The notes: generated from the sequence alone by a model not told the origin. A stretch of DNA of 64,000 nt from Microbulbifer variabilis ATCC 700307 (GCF_000380565.1 NZ_AQYJ01000023.1:62001-126000), one strand, 5' to 3'. Positions 1 to 10,262 are shown, numbered from the stretch's first letter. Translations and numbers: made by a program.

Positions 1-157
1 CTATGACTGCTTATTTTTCTCTTAAAATCCAAAACGCCGATTTCGTTTCATTAGTGTCCCAGTATTGATTACCTCTTCATCAGGGTTTTTTTTTAGGGTT
101 TTAGAGCTCAACAAATGAACTGTCTTTTTGGGGTTTAGGGTCCCCTGACAGTTTTAT

Positions 158-180
158 GCCAGCCCTCCAGTGGGGCTGGC
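158..180. terminator. GC-rich hairpin upstream of TonB receptor gene
   Basis: An 8-bp perfect inverted repeat (GCCAGCCC/GGGCTGGC) with a 7-nt loop lies about 45 bp before the receptor start. No T-run follows on the plus strand. It could be the end of a gene outside the window or a 5'-UTR structure of the receptor mRNA. Confidence 0.4.
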
Positions 181-222
181 GATTTTGAACCAGTGAGAGA
201 AAAAAAAGAAAGTTGGGATGCT

Positions 223-3030
223 ATGAAAATATTGAAAAAGAATAGCCGAAAAATGGTTAATACTTGGAGCAGGGGCTTCACGCGGAAGTCTATGGTTGCT
301 GCTATCTCGCTGGTCGTTAGTAGCATGGCGATCGCGGAAGATACTTCCGATTCTGATGAGAGATTAGAAGAAGTTGAAGTAATTGGAATCCTTGAGAGTG
401 CTATCAGGAACCTTGAAATAAAAAGAGATTCCCTTGCTGTAGTAGATGCCATTACTGCAGAGGATATTGGTAAGTTCCCAGATAAGAATGTTGCAGATTC
501 TCTTCAGCGTGTGCCAGGTATAACTATTGACCGCAGTGGTGGTGAAGGTAGTACGGTTAGTATTCGGGGAACCAGTCCTGAGTGGACGCTTACTCAGTTG
601 AATGGAAACTATATTGCCACTTCCGGTAGCGAAGCTCCTTCCCGAAATTTTAACTATTTATTACTTCCTGCCAGCATGATTAGTCGGGCAGAGGTTTATA
701 AAAGCCCCGAGGCTAGAATTGATGAAGGTGGAGTGGGTGGTACCGTTATCCTCCATAGCCACAAACCTCTTGATTTAGATGCTGGGCAAGGGGTAATCGG
801 CACAGAGGCAACTTACTCAGATACCACTGAAGAGTGGGAACCACAATATAACGCTTTCTACTCCTGGAAAAATGAAAGCGAGACATTTGGTATTTTAGTG
901 GGGTATACCAGCCAGGATCGCACTGTAACTGGAATTAATAACTATGCTGATTACTGGCGTTTGCACTCAGATACTAATGAAGATGCAGAAATGCCGCCCC
1001 TTGTTGACCAGACCACCGGTGAAGTTTACAACGATGTATGGGCGCCCCGAGCGCTACATATTACCAACTCGACTCAAGACCGAACCCGTGATGGATACCA
1101 ACTTGCTATTCAGTGGCGACCGACTGAGCGTTTGGAGCTTGGTTTTAATTATTTTGGTTCCAAGTTTGGTTATGACAGCAATACCCAAAGACTAACATTT
1201 GCGGAGTGGAATCAGTTTGATGATGCTTACTATGGTATAGAGGTGGATGGGGATACGGTTGTCTCCTATGGGTTTAATGATAATGGTAATCTTAATGAAA
1301 ATAACTGGGGGGATGGGGATGTAAATGGTGGTGTAGATGTATACCGTGGTTTGTTGTCTCCCCAGCTGACTGGTTATAAAACCAGGGGTGCATCAGAATC
1401 CAATACTTATGATTTTGAAGTCATCTATGAGGGTGACTTTTATACTGCAACTATAAATTTAGGGCATACAGAGGCAGAGGGAGGAACTTCTGAATCCACA
1501 TACGCCAATATGGATGCTCGCTACGGCTCAGTAGATAGCTGGCTTTGGTCAATTGCAGACGGTAAGCCCAGTTATGAAGTTTCCACAGATCTCACTATAG
1601 ATACTGAAGCTTATCCCTATTATGACTGGTTTGGTTCAGATGCTATAGAAAATAGCGACGAAGAGAGTTACTACCAGTTAGATTTAGCATTTGATACTAA
1701 CTGGGGAATTGTTAATAAGTTTTATGTGGGCACAAAGTATAGGGATCATGAGGCTAGATCCTATAGAAATATTTTTGTATGGGATGACGGTATTGCAGAT
1801 AATGGTGGTTATCGAGGCTGGCTATCCGGTTCTCAGTGGTTCCACAATCCTGATTTCCACCCAGATACTTCTACTCTACTTAGTAATAAAGTTGTAGATA
1901 ATAGTGCAGGTAATACTGGTGCTATTGATTTCCTGGCATTTGATATTGATGCCTTGATGGACTATGTAAGTGGAAACTTCGATCTCGCTGTTGTACCTGT
2001 GCTATCTGGCACATATACGATCGATGAAGAAATATTCTCAACCTATGCGCAAGCAGATTTTGCATGGCGAGACTTCCGCGGTAATTTTGGGGTTCGCTAT
2101 GTCAGCACAAAATTATCTACGGAAACGTATGACGATATTTCCGGAATGGAATCAGATGAAGTTATTGGTAATTCACGTAGTAATACCACAGATGAGTTTC
2201 TGCCAAGTTTGAATATTGCTTGGGATCTAACTGATAATCTGGTAGCACGATTTACAGCCTCTAGAGCCATGTCAAGGGTGAGTTACGCTTTTCTGGGGCA
2301 GGCAGAAACTTATGGTCCACCAGTTAATATTATTTCTAAGGATGAATGGACTGGTCGAGGAAGTGGAACAGCTGCAAATACCGACTTAGAACCCATGATA
2401 TCCACGCAGTTTGATTCGGGACTGGAGTGGTATTATGCCGAAGGCTCTGCATTGGGTATAACTTTATTTGATAAAGATATCGTCAATCTTCCAATTGCAG
2501 TGAATGAAGTCGTTGAGCGTGAGCACGATTGTTGTAATGGCCCTATTGAAGTGGATATGAGCACTCAGATAGGGGGAGGACATTCAACGTCGAGAGGGGT
2601 GGAGTTGTTTGCACAACATGCTTTCGAAAGCGGCTTCGGTCTTATGGCCAACTACACATTCACTGATACCGGCACTTCCACAATTATTCGCAATGGTAAG
2701 TCAATGGACTCTGAGATACCTGGTACCGCAAGGCACCAATATAATGTATCTGCATTCTATGAAAACGAAAAGTTTGGTGTTCGTGCCTCTTATAATTGGG
2801 TGGATGACAGGGTTGTAAGTATACATAAGGATTACCCTATCTATGACAAAGATTATGGTCAATTAGACCTGAACGCAACCTATACCTTCACTGATAACTT
2901 TAATATTACTGCCTCTATTATTAACTTGACAGAGGAAGTTGTGGAGCAGTACTGGAAGCAGGAAAATCGGCTGGCTTACAATGGCTACTCTGGGCGTCGT
3001 TTATATGTTGGTGCTAATTATAAGTTTTAA
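223..3030 (+). CDS. TonB-dependent outer-membrane receptor (Xanthomonas/Caulobacter type)
   Basis: Outer-membrane beta-barrel for energised, TonB-driven import of a large substrate; 935 residues from the ATG chosen here. A basic N-region and hydrophobic stretch ending AIA|ED form a signal peptide (about residues 1-38). It is followed by a TonB-box-like EEVEVIG, a plug domain (IGKFPDKNVADSLQRVPGI, then SIRGT) and a long barrel ending in Phe (ANYKF), the usual BAM signal. A GTG ten codons earlier (193) is in frame but only adds a charged tail before the signal peptide. The plug wording matches the TIGR01782 group, whose members commonly take up oligosaccharides. The neighbouring secreted GH18 enzyme suggests a glycan or glycopeptide substrate, which is an inference. 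The gene is visibly more AT-rich than the core genes nearby. Confidence 0.93.
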   Translation: MKILKKNSRKMVNTWSRGFTRKSMVAAISLVVSSMAIAEDTSDSDERLEEVEVIGILESAIRNLEIKRDSLAVVDAITAEDIGKFPDKNVADSLQRVPGITIDRSGGEGSTVSIRGTSPEWTLTQLNGNYIATSGSEAPSRNFNYLLLPASMISRAEVYKSPEARIDEGGVGGTVILHSHKPLDLDAGQGVIGTEATYSDTTEEWEPQYNAFYSWKNESETFGILVGYTSQDRTVTGINNYADYWRLHSDTNEDAEMPPLVDQTTGEVYNDVWAPRALHITNSTQDRTRDGYQLAIQWRPTERLELGFNYFGSKFGYDSNTQRLTFAEWNQFDDAYYGIEVDGDTVVSYGFNDNGNLNENNWGDGDVNGGVDVYRGLLSPQLTGYKTRGASESNTYDFEVIYEGDFYTATINLGHTEAEGGTSESTYANMDARYGSVDSWLWSIADGKPSYEVSTDLTIDTEAYPYYDWFGSDAIENSDEESYYQLDLAFDTNWGIVNKFYVGTKYRDHEARSYRNIFVWDDGIADNGGYRGWLSGSQWFHNPDFHPDTSTLLSNKVVDNSAGNTGAIDFLAFDIDALMDYVSGNFDLAVVPVLSGTYTIDEEIFSTYAQADFAWRDFRGNFGVRYVSTKLSTETYDDISGMESDEVIGNSRSNTTDEFLPSLNIAWDLTDNLVARFTASRAMSRVSYAFLGQAETYGPPVNIISKDEWTGRGSGTAANTDLEPMISTQFDSGLEWYYAEGSALGITLFDKDIVNLPIAVNEVVEREHDCCNGPIEVDMSTQIGGGHSTSRGVELFAQHAFESGFGLMANYTFTDTGTSTIIRNGKSMDSEIPGTARHQYNVSAFYENEKFGVRASYNWVDDRVVSIHKDYPIYDKDYGQLDLNATYTFTDNFNITASIINLTEEVVEQYWKQENRLAYNGYSGRRLYVGANYKF

Positions 3031-3052
3031 TCTCTCTTGATCGTAGTTTTGG

Positions 3053-3083
3053 GCGTGGAATATAAATTCCACGCTCCTTTTTT
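3053..3083 (+). terminator. Rho-independent terminator after TonB receptor gene
   Basis: GCGTGGAA and TTCCACGC form an 8-bp stem extended by a T-A pair. It is followed by a T-rich run (CCTTTTTTATTT). It lies 22 bp after the receptor stop and separates the receptor from the GH18 gene. Confidence 0.85.
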
Positions 3084-3334
3084 ATTTATAAGTTTGTAAA
3101 TTATAAAAGGCTATTATTTTAATAATTTTGTGCGTTTGGAATTTTGGTATTTAAATAAATGAATCATAGGTAAGGCCTGTACTATCAGGTAAGTATGATT
3201 CGATTGTGATCGCTATAACCTCCCTATTTAAATAGTTTATTTGTGTCAGGTTATTGGTTATATTTCAGTTTGGTGGCTGATGATTTTTGAGGTCGCCTAT
3301 CTATAAAAATTGATAATAAAAATAGGTTTTTAAA
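3084..3334. promoter_or_regulatory. AT-rich intergenic region before GH18 gene, with paired repeats
   Basis: No gene seen. It contains an inverted repeat AATCATA (3162-3168) / TATGATT (3194-3200) enclosing a direct repeat AGGTAAG (3168-3174 and 3187-3193), the two copies 19 bp apart. This arrangement resembles a regulator operator, but no regulator can be named. It presumably carries the promoter of the GH18 gene, because a terminator lies upstream. Confidence 0.35.
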
Positions 3335-4654
3335 ATGAAGCAACAAAGTCTAAGGGCAATTCAAATTGCTTGCGCCATAGCACTCTTTCATGCCAGTGCA
3401 CATGCGGATGTTGAAGTGGTTAACTCAGAGGTTTGTCCATCTGATATGATAGCGGTGAGTTACTCCGAGGCTCTTAATTATCCTGATGAGTTTTGCGCTT
3501 TGCTCGATAATGGTGATCTGGTGGGTTTATCAAATGGTGCTTCAATTGAAAATGTTGGAGCAAATTGTCAGCTCTCAGGGAGTGACGGTCGCCAACTAAC
3601 TAAAGCTCTTTGTAAATCACAACCTTCAGCACCACATGTTGTGAGTGGAAGCAGTTGTTCATCCGATGCAGACCCGGTTACCTATCTTGAGGCGCAAATT
3701 TATAAAGATGAGCTGTGTTCGGTTCTGGGGGACTGGGAAATTGCAAACCTTGCCGATAATGCCTCCATGGATGGCAGTGGATATGGGTGTGGTTCACGCA
3801 AGAATGAAATACGTGAGCTGGGCTCAACACTGTGTAAATCTGATACTCCCCAGGAAAGTGGATCTGCTCCGAAAGTTGCCTACATAGAGGTTAACAGTAA
3901 TAACCTGGGCAATGCGGGCTGCTTTACAGAGAGCGATGGTAGTCAGTTGTTCGATATAGCTGTTATCTTCGCGGCAAATATTAATTACGATGGACAGAAA
4001 GCTGTTTTGCATTTCAATGATCAAGTGTCAGACCTGCTCAATAACAATTTGAGTACAGTGCAAGATTTACAAAACAAGGGTACGAAGGTGGTACTCAGCG
4101 TTCTCGGAAATCACCAAAATGCAGGTTGGTCCTGTTTTGCCGATGAGCAGTCCGCTGATGACTTCGCGCAGCAGCTCAAAGATGCCGTGGATCAATATGG
4201 GTTGGATGGTATTGATATTGATGATGAGTACTCGCAGTGCAGCCAAACCTATTCTGACTCCTTGGTAAAAGTGACTAGTGCATTACGAGAGAAGATGCCT
4301 AACAAAATTATTTCTAAAGCACTTTGGAGTGATACCGATGCTTTTCAGGCTGAATGGAATGGGAAGAAACTGGGCGACCAATTAACTTATGGTTGGGAGA
4401 TGAGCTATTGGTTGGGCTCAAGCTGTACTTCACGAATTCAGAATTACTTAAATTTGGGGGTCGATAGATCCAAGTTGGGTGTTGGCGCTTCTACTGTGTT
4501 GAATACTGCTTCTGCAGCGAGCGCTTTAGCATCGTGTAATGAGAATAATAATCTTGGTGGCGGCACTATGATTTTTAATGTGACTAAAGATTCTAGCAGC
4601 TATCTTTCTACAGTATGGCCAGGTACTTCAGAGATCCCTAATTGCCTTAAGTGA
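3335..4654 (+). CDS. Secreted GH18 endo-beta-N-acetylglucosaminidase-like protein (Endo H type)
   Basis: Predicted exported enzyme that would cut the chitobiose core of N-glycans; 439 residues. A signal peptide ends AHA|DV (about residue 24). Two tandem modules of about 60 residues follow, each with four Cys at identical spacing (C34, C54, C78, C93 and C108, C128, C152, C167; gaps 20-24-15), which I do not recognise. The GH18 domain spans about 178-435 and carries DGIDIDDEYS, fitting DxxDxDxE with the catalytic acid at E298. The DDEY wording and the following REKMPNKIIS and YGWEMSYW segments resemble Endo H/Endo F rather than chitinases. It sits downstream of a TonB receptor that could import the released product. 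Start ATG has a weak AGGT upstream. An ordinary chitinase or a non-catalytic GH18 lectin remains possible. Confidence 0.8.
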   Translation: MKQQSLRAIQIACAIALFHASAHADVEVVNSEVCPSDMIAVSYSEALNYPDEFCALLDNGDLVGLSNGASIENVGANCQLSGSDGRQLTKALCKSQPSAPHVVSGSSCSSDADPVTYLEAQIYKDELCSVLGDWEIANLADNASMDGSGYGCGSRKNEIRELGSTLCKSDTPQESGSAPKVAYIEVNSNNLGNAGCFTESDGSQLFDIAVIFAANINYDGQKAVLHFNDQVSDLLNNNLSTVQDLQNKGTKVVLSVLGNHQNAGWSCFADEQSADDFAQQLKDAVDQYGLDGIDIDDEYSQCSQTYSDSLVKVTSALREKMPNKIISKALWSDTDAFQAEWNGKKLGDQLTYGWEMSYWLGSSCTSRIQNYLNLGVDRSKLGVGASTVLNTASAASALASCNENNNLGGGTMIFNVTKDSSSYLSTVWPGTSEIPNCLK

Positions 4655-4907
4655 TTATATAAACCCTGGCTGAGAGCCCCGTGGGAATTGGCATTAGTCG
4701 ATGAAGCGGGGTAGGTCTTAAAAAAAATGGAGATTGAAAAGTAGTTCAAGGGAGTGAAAAAGGTGTACTCAATTATTGACTCTGGTATTTATTCTAAAAT
4801 TACTATGTTGGGTCAATTTTCATTTCTTTGAGTCAAGCGGGGGTAGCCTGATATCTTTTTACGTTGGTAACAGCAGTGCTTCCCCTACTCAGTACTTAGA
4901 AACAACT

Positions 4908-5252
4908 TTACGAAGCCATTACTACCTTGCCTCCCTCACAGATGGCCCCATTGTTTGGCCGATCATACCAAAACTTAATTGGTATTCGAGCAGCATGAGC
5001 AGCTAGAACTACACTTTGAATTTGTTTAATGGACTCGTGAGTTACGCCTTGGGAGTTCCCTACTTCAATATAAATACGTTTGCCACTTCCATCTGTACAT
5101 GCGGAATTAAAAGCTTGCGGAAAATTAATTTCCAGCCTCCCATCGGGTAGAACACCAACAGTTTCTGGAATCTGGTAGCTGGGCATAGCTACGCTTGCTA
5201 ATGATGGACTTGATATAGCCAGGAAGGATAGACCGATCACAGTTTTCTTCAC
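4908..5252 (-). CDS. Small secreted protein of unknown function
   Basis: I do not recognise this family. The 114-residue product has a clear signal peptide (MKKTVIGLSFLAISSPSLA|SV). The mature part is about 94 residues, with just two cysteines (in SACTDG and AICEGG) that could form a disulphide. It also has a central segment KRIYIEVG...VTHESIKQIQ that looks like strand-helix-strand, and an NNGAICEGGKVVMAS tail. It lies alone between the GH18 gene (convergent) and gcvP (same strand, beyond a terminator). The size and single disulphide would fit a small periplasmic binding or inhibitor protein, but nothing in the sequence decides this. Confidence 0.7.
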   Translation of the reverse strand: MKKTVIGLSFLAISSPSLASVAMPSYQIPETVGVLPDGRLEINFPQAFNSACTDGSGKRIYIEVGNSQGVTHESIKQIQSVVLAAHAARIPIKFWYDRPNNGAICEGGKVVMAS

Positions 5253-5313
5253 TTCGACTCCTTTTCGTGTAGCTTTATAGATTAGTAATTTTTGATTGTG
5301 CTTAATGATATAG

Positions 5314-5338
5314 AAAAGCGGGCATATAGCCCGCTTTT
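5314..5338 (-). terminator. Terminator after gcvP
   Basis: AAAAGCGGGC / GCCCGCTTTT is a perfect 10-bp stem with a 5-nt loop, 27 bp past the gcvP stop. The A/T ends of the stem give a T-tract on either strand. It lies between gcvP and the start of the small secreted gene. Confidence 0.85.
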
Positions 5339-5364
5339 AAATCCACCTGTGAGAGTGTTGGATT

Positions 5365-8256
5365 TTACTCGGCGTAGCTCTCGATCGGAGGGCAGGAGCA
5401 GATCAGGTTGCGGTCGCCGTATACGTTGTCGATACGGTTAGCAGCCGGCCACACCTTGTGTTCTTTTAACCACGCTGCCGGCCGCGCAGCGATATCGCGG
5501 GAGTAGCTGTGGGTCCACTCTTCGCTCATCACGTCCTCAAGGGTGTGAGGGGCGTTGTGCAGCGGGTTGTCCTCAGAAGAATATTTACCGCTGGTTACAT
5601 CTTCCACTTCCTGGCGAATTGTTGCCATCGCTTCGATAAAGCGATCCAGCTCACCCTTGGATTCGCTTTCGGTAGGCTCGATCATCAGGGTGCCGGCTAC
5701 CGGGAAGGACATGGTGGGGGAGTGGAAGCCAAAGTCCATCAGGCGCTTGGCGATATCCTCTTCAGTGATACCGCTGGCCTCCTTGAGGGGGCGCAGGTCA
5801 ACCAAGCACTCGTGGGCAACAAAGCCATTGGTGCCGGTGTAGAGCAGTGAGTAGTGCTCACCCAGCTTCTTGGCTACGTAGTTGGCGTTCAGGATTGCCA
5901 TCTCGGTAGCCTGCTTCATACCCTGCTTACCCATCATGCGGATATACATCCAGCTGATCGGCAGGATACTGGCGGAGCCCCAGGGAGCAGCGGAGATGGT
6001 GCCGTTATCCAGGTTGGTTTCCGGTACTTCAGTCACCGGGTGGGCTGCCAGGTAGGGCTTCAGATGTTCGCCAACAGCGATCGGACCCATACCGGGGCCG
6101 CCACCACCGTGAGGGATACAGAAAGTTTTGTGCAAGTTCAGATGGGATACGTCACCACCGAACTGGCCCGGAGCCGCTACGCCGATCAAGGCGTTCATGT
6201 TGGCGCCGTCGATATAAACCTGGCCGCCAGCCTGGTGTACCAGGTCGCAAACTTCACGGATACCTTCCTCAAATACCCCGTGGGTAGATGGGTAGGTGAC
6301 CATTAGTGCGGCAACGCGGTCGCCATGCTCTTCGATTTTGGCTTTCAGGTCTTCGATATCCACATTGCCTTTATCATCACAGGTAACCACAACCACTTTC
6401 ATGCTCACCATCATGGCGGAAGCCGGGTTGGTGCCGTGGGCAGAGGCGGGAATCAGGCAGATGTCGCGCTGGGTTTCGCCCTTCGCTTCGAAGTACTTCT
6501 TGATAGCAACCAGGCCAGCGTATTCGCCCTGGGAACCGGCGTTGGGCTGCAGGCTCACCGCATCGTAACCGGTACAGGCGGACAGCATCTGCTGGAGCTG
6601 GCGGAACATTTCCGCGTAGCCTTCCGCTTGATCTACGGGTGCGAAGGGGTGCAGCTTGCCGAACTCGGGCCAGGTGACCGGGATCATCTCGGCTGTGGCA
6701 TTCAATTTCATGGTGCAGGAGCCCAGGGGAATCATGGAGTGATTCAGGGCGATATCCTTGGCTTCCAGAGACTTGAGGTAGCGCAGCATCTCGGTCTCGG
6801 AGTGGTAGGTGTTGAACACTGGGTGAGTTAGGAATTCGGTATCGCGCGCCAGGGCGGCGGGTACACCCAGAGAGCCCTTGCTGGCAATTTCGCTGTCCAG
6901 AGTATGCAGATCGATGCTGTGTTCGGTGCCGATAAAGGCATTGATCAGGTCGGACACATCCTGCAGGGTGGCGGTCTCACTCAGGCTCACACCCAGGGCG
7001 TCTTCACCAATTTTACGCAGGTTGATCTCAGCGGCCAGGGCACGCTGGTAAATCTCTTCCTGCTTGGCGCCAACGGTGACATTCAGGGTATCGAACCAAC
7101 TGTCGTGGGCCAGATTGAAGCCTTCCTGCTGTAGGGCGGAAGCGAGAATATCTGCCAGGCGCTGGATGCGGGCAGCGATGGTTTTCAGGCCTTCAGGGCC
7201 GTGGTAAATCGCATAGAAAGCGCTCATTACCGCCAACAGCACCTGGGAAGTACAGATGTTGGAGTTGGCTTTCTCGCGGCGAATATGCTGTTCGCGGGTT
7301 TGCATGGCCATGCGCAGGGCACGCTTGCCTTTGCTGTCGACGGAAACGCCGATAATACGACCCGGTGCGGAGCGCTTGTAAGCTTCGCGGAAGGCGAAGA
7401 AACCAGCGTGGGGACCACCGTAGCCCATGGGGATGCCGAAGCGTTGGTTACAGCCAACAACTACGTCTGCACCCATATCACCCGGCGCTCTCAGGGCTAC
7501 CAGGCTCATCAGATCTGCGGCCACGGTTACCAGGGCGTTGGCTTCGTGCACCTTGGTGATGATATCGGTCAGGTCGCGCACGCGACCGGTGCTGCCGGGG
7601 TATTGCAGCAGGGCGCCGAACAGCTCGGCGGGGATATCTTTCTCCACATCGCCTACAACGACCTCGAAGCCGAAGTGCTCGGCGCGGGTTTTAACGACGG
7701 CGATGGTCTGCGGGTGGCAGTCCTGGTCCACAAAGTAGACGTTGGATTTGTTGCGTTTGACCTGGCGCTTACACATGGCCATGGCTTCAGCTGCTGCGGT
7801 ACCTTCATCCAGCATGGAGGCGTTGGCCAGTTCCATACCGGTGAGGTCCATAATCATCTGCTGGAAGTTCAGCAGGCCTTCCAGGCGGCCCTGGGCAATT
7901 TCCGGCTGGTAAGGGGTATAGGCGGTGTACCAACCCGGGTTCTCCAGCACATTGCGCAGGATCACATTGGGGGTAATGGTATCGTGGTAACCCATACCTA
8001 TAAAGGTACGGTAGATCTTGTTGCGCGCCGCAATATCTTTTAGCTCTGCGAGGGCCTCCACTTCATTGATCGCATCGGCCAGATCCAGCTCATCGGTCTT
8101 GCGAATGGCTTCGGGCACGGTTTTCTCGATCAGCTCTTCGAGGCTGGCAACTCCGAGGGTTTCCAGCATGGCCTCTACCTGTTTGGCATCGGGGCCAATA
8201 TGGCGATGGATAAAGGCGTCGTGTTGTTCCAACTGCTGCAGCGATGGTTGGGTCAT
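5365..8256 (-). CDS. gcvP: Glycine dehydrogenase (decarboxylating), P-protein
   Basis: PLP-dependent P-protein of the glycine cleavage system. It decarboxylates glycine and passes the aminomethyl group to lipoylated H-protein. The 963 residues are the normal length of the fused alpha2-type enzyme. The N-terminal half starts FIHRHIGPD and includes GYHDT and [10 protein letters not shown]. The C-terminal half has [18 protein letters not shown] and the PLP lysine in [21 protein letters not shown] chose the ATG at 8256 ([11 protein letters not shown]). The reading frame stays open for 73 more codons upstream, but that part is Arg/Pro-rich and unlike the family, and AGGA stands 9 nt before this ATG. 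gcvT and gcvH are not adjacent. I looked for a glycine riboswitch in the leader and did not find one. Confidence 0.97.
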   Translation of the reverse strand: MTQPSLQQLEQHDAFIHRHIGPDAKQVEAMLETLGVASLEELIEKTVPEAIRKTDELDLADAINEVEALAELKDIAARNKIYRTFIGMGYHDTITPNVILRNVLENPGWYTAYTPYQPEIAQGRLEGLLNFQQMIMDLTGMELANASMLDEGTAAAEAMAMCKRQVKRNKSNVYFVDQDCHPQTIAVVKTRAEHFGFEVVVGDVEKDIPAELFGALLQYPGSTGRVRDLTDIITKVHEANALVTVAADLMSLVALRAPGDMGADVVVGCNQRFGIPMGYGGPHAGFFAFREAYKRSAPGRIIGVSVDSKGKRALRMAMQTREQHIRREKANSNICTSQVLLAVMSAFYAIYHGPEGLKTIAARIQRLADILASALQQEGFNLAHDSWFDTLNVTVGAKQEEIYQRALAAEINLRKIGEDALGVSLSETATLQDVSDLINAFIGTEHSIDLHTLDSEIASKGSLGVPAALARDTEFLTHPVFNTYHSETEMLRYLKSLEAKDIALNHSMIPLGSCTMKLNATAEMIPVTWPEFGKLHPFAPVDQAEGYAEMFRQLQQMLSACTGYDAVSLQPNAGSQGEYAGLVAIKKYFEAKGETQRDICLIPASAHGTNPASAMMVSMKVVVVTCDDKGNVDIEDLKAKIEEHGDRVAALMVTYPSTHGVFEEGIREVCDLVHQAGGQVYIDGANMNALIGVAAPGQFGGDVSHLNLHKTFCIPHGGGGPGMGPIAVGEHLKPYLAAHPVTEVPETNLDNGTISAAPWGSASILPISWMYIRMMGKQGMKQATEMAILNANYVAKKLGEHYSLLYTGTNGFVAHECLVDLRPLKEASGITEEDIAKRLMDFGFHSPTMSFPVAGTLMIEPTESESKGELDRFIEAMATIRQEVEDVTSGKYSSEDNPLHNAPHTLEDVMSEEWTHSYSRDIAARPAAWLKEHKVWPAANRIDNVYGDRNLICSCPPIESYAE

Positions 8257-8999
8257 AAACTTCGTTCCTGTAGTCGCAGGGAGTCGTCGCGGTGCGCTCG
8301 CGGTTAAAAATAGCACCTGGCCTCGGTACCGCTTTTCCTGTGGAAAGCCTCGGGCCTCCGCATTGCGGATAGGCGAGGGTAACGCTTGGGAGAATCGGTT
8401 TGCTGGCAGCCCCAGTGTTGCAATACGGAACCAGAGGGGAAGCCGGGCCATAGCGGCAGGCGCGCATCTTAGCAATCGGCGCGAGTAGGGGCAATCTGCG
8501 GGTTTTGGGCGGGGAAACTGCTAAATTTTGGCACAAAAAGTGGGTTAAATCCTGTGAAATGGGGGCTGGGGAGATTTTGTTCTACATATGGCTGAGCAGA
8601 TTTGAAGTCTGCCTATTTCACTATTAGGCCGCTCAATGCTAATGGAATGCTGAATGCCGTGCTTCTTCCCTACGTTTTTTCTTTTTTTCTCAATAAGCAC
8701 ACCATCTCAGCTCCTTCTACAGATTAGCCAACACCTTATTGAGAGCGACGTATCAGCCACCAAGAATTGCGATATGGGTGTAGTCAAAGCGACCATGGAT
8801 GCCGCTTATGGAATGAGGCTTATATTAGATGTCGTTTAGCCCGGGTGCTGAATCTTTAAATCCACGAATGACCGGTTATCTGGGGTGAGATAGAGGAATG
8901 TTCAAAATAGAAAGAAGTTTTGACGATATAACCACCCTAAGGAATTCAATCGCTTTCCTGCAAGTAGGTAATCCCCCCGAAGGGGGATGAGACTGGACG
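8257..8999. other. Intergenic region between gcvP and MFS gene
   Basis: About 740 bp. The part next to gcvP is GC-rich with small hairpins (for example CCGCAATGCGG) and is presumably the gcvP leader. The part after 8480 becomes AT-rich. Only short frames without coding character occur. A small hairpin ATCCCCC/GGGGGAT (8971-8988) just after the MFS stop may end the NRPS-cluster transcript, although no T-run follows it on the minus strand. Confidence 0.5.
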
Positions 9000-10262
9000 C
9001 TAACCTTGCTCTATCATTCGCCTGTCTTTGGCTATTACTTTGGGGTTAAATTCCGGGCTCAAAAATATACAACTGCCACACAGCCCCATGGCTGCTAGCA
9101 ATAACCAAGTATTGTTCAATCCCATTACGGCTGCGCCAAAACCACAAACCAGTGAACCAATAACACCGCCAAAGCGAGTTGTTAATGAAAAGATGGAATC
9201 AACAGTTGACCTGACTTCGTCCTCCACTGCTTCATGTTGTAACTGGGCAGAGGCAGAAAGCCCCAGACCGATACTAAAATTAAACAATAAGAATAAACTT
9301 ACAAACAGTAACAAATCTCCAGACAGCGCCAGTAACATCACTAAAGATAATTTTATCAGGCTGGCTATCAAAAGTACTTTCCCCAATTGATGGTTCAAAA
9401 ATTGAGTCATCCAGGTAGTAATTCTCGCTGACAGACTGCCTAATAGCATGATCATTGCCATTAATAATCCGTACAGCCAGCCCACGGACATATCGCCTGA
9501 TAAGGCCTCTAAGCGTACCGGCCAATATTTTTCGATAGCACTGGCTATTGGAGTCAGTAATATAACAGTCAACAACAAGCGCCATAGTGATGGCGAGTAA
9601 CAGGCTTTAATACCTAAACTGAGCTGGCTGGGTATTTGACTGATATTTGAAAGTCGAAAACGATCAAATACACGATTCTCTCTGATCTTTGTCTTGGTGA
9701 AGGCGAACAAGAGTAAACTACTTAGCAACGCCAAAAATATAAGTCCCCGATATAGATCCAGATCATGATGTCCGAAATATTCCCCACTTCCTACGACCAA
9801 GGCGCAGCATAGTGCACCTAGGGCTCCGATGAGTCCGGCACGAGTCGCGATACGCGCAAAACCCTCCTGTAGGCTCATTGTACCTTCAGCTTGGTTAAAG
9901 CATTCTACAAACCAGGCATTTAAAGATCCTGAAAATAATGCCTGGCTAGCTCCCCATAAAAACATCGCCACCAAGGCTCCATAGAAACTTTGCCAAACCA
10001 ATAGCACCACGTAACAAGTCATAGCCATTGTCAAAGAGACTAAGTATACCTTTTTCCGACCGATCTGATCCGCCAAGCTACCAGTAGGTAATTCAAAAAG
10101 CATCACTGACAACCCCATGACTGCCAGTATCATCCCCAGCTGCGGCATAGACATACCCATAGCTAAAAACAAAGGCGTTAATATAGGCAATATTAAATAG
10201 GTGGAGAAAAAACCCCATCCCATTTGAAATCCGTATAAACGGATTAATTCTATTCGCTTCAT
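9000..10262 (-). CDS. MFS transporter, probable peptide exporter of the NRPS cluster
   Basis: Predicted 12-helix major facilitator of 420 residues in the inner membrane. The loop between helices 2 and 3 carries the MFS signature GSLADQIGRKKVY (about residues 60-75). The preceding FELPTG is typical of drug-efflux-like members. AGGA stands upstream of the ATG. It follows the terminal NRPS gene by 238 bp on the same strand, and no other cluster gene is available for export. A role as product exporter and self-resistance pump is therefore likely but inferred. A hairpin between the two genes could attenuate its expression relative to the synthetases. Confidence 0.88.
   Translation of the reverse strand: MKRIELIRLYGFQMGWGFFSTYLILPILTPLFLAMGMSMPQLGMILAVMGLSVMLFELPTGSLADQIGRKKVYLVSLTMAMTCYVVLLVWQSFYGALVAMFLWGASQALFSGSLNAWFVECFNQAEGTMSLQEGFARIATRAGLIGALGALCCALVVGSGEYFGHHDLDLYRGLIFLALLSSLLLFAFTKTKIRENRVFDRFRLSNISQIPSQLSLGIKACYSPSLWRLLLTVILLTPIASAIEKYWPVRLEALSGDMSVGWLYGLLMAMIMLLGSLSARITTWMTQFLNHQLGKVLLIASLIKLSLVMLLALSGDLLLFVSLFLLFNFSIGLGLSASAQLQHEAVEDEVRSTVDSIFSLTTRFGGVIGSLVCGFGAAVMGLNNTWLLLAAMGLCGSCIFLSPEFNPKVIAKDRRMIEQG

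Noticed and set aside
4776..5006. 76-codon plus-strand frame overlapping the small secreted gene
   Set aside because: Overlaps the opposite-strand gene that has a clear signal peptide; no coding features of its own.
7201..8043. 280-codon open frame on the plus strand inside gcvP
   Set aside because: Antisense shadow of the conserved gcvP reading frame; no domain and no ribosome site. Similar frames opposite argS, sbcB, nhaC, dinG and iscS were dismissed for the same reason.
8257..8480. Possible glycine riboswitch in the gcvP leader
   Set aside because: None of the conserved aptamer strings or paired GC arms are visible; only small unrelated hairpins.
8654..8839. 61-codon plus-strand frame between gcvP and the MFS gene
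   Set aside because: No ribosome site, no recognisable domain, low-complexity start; probably chance.
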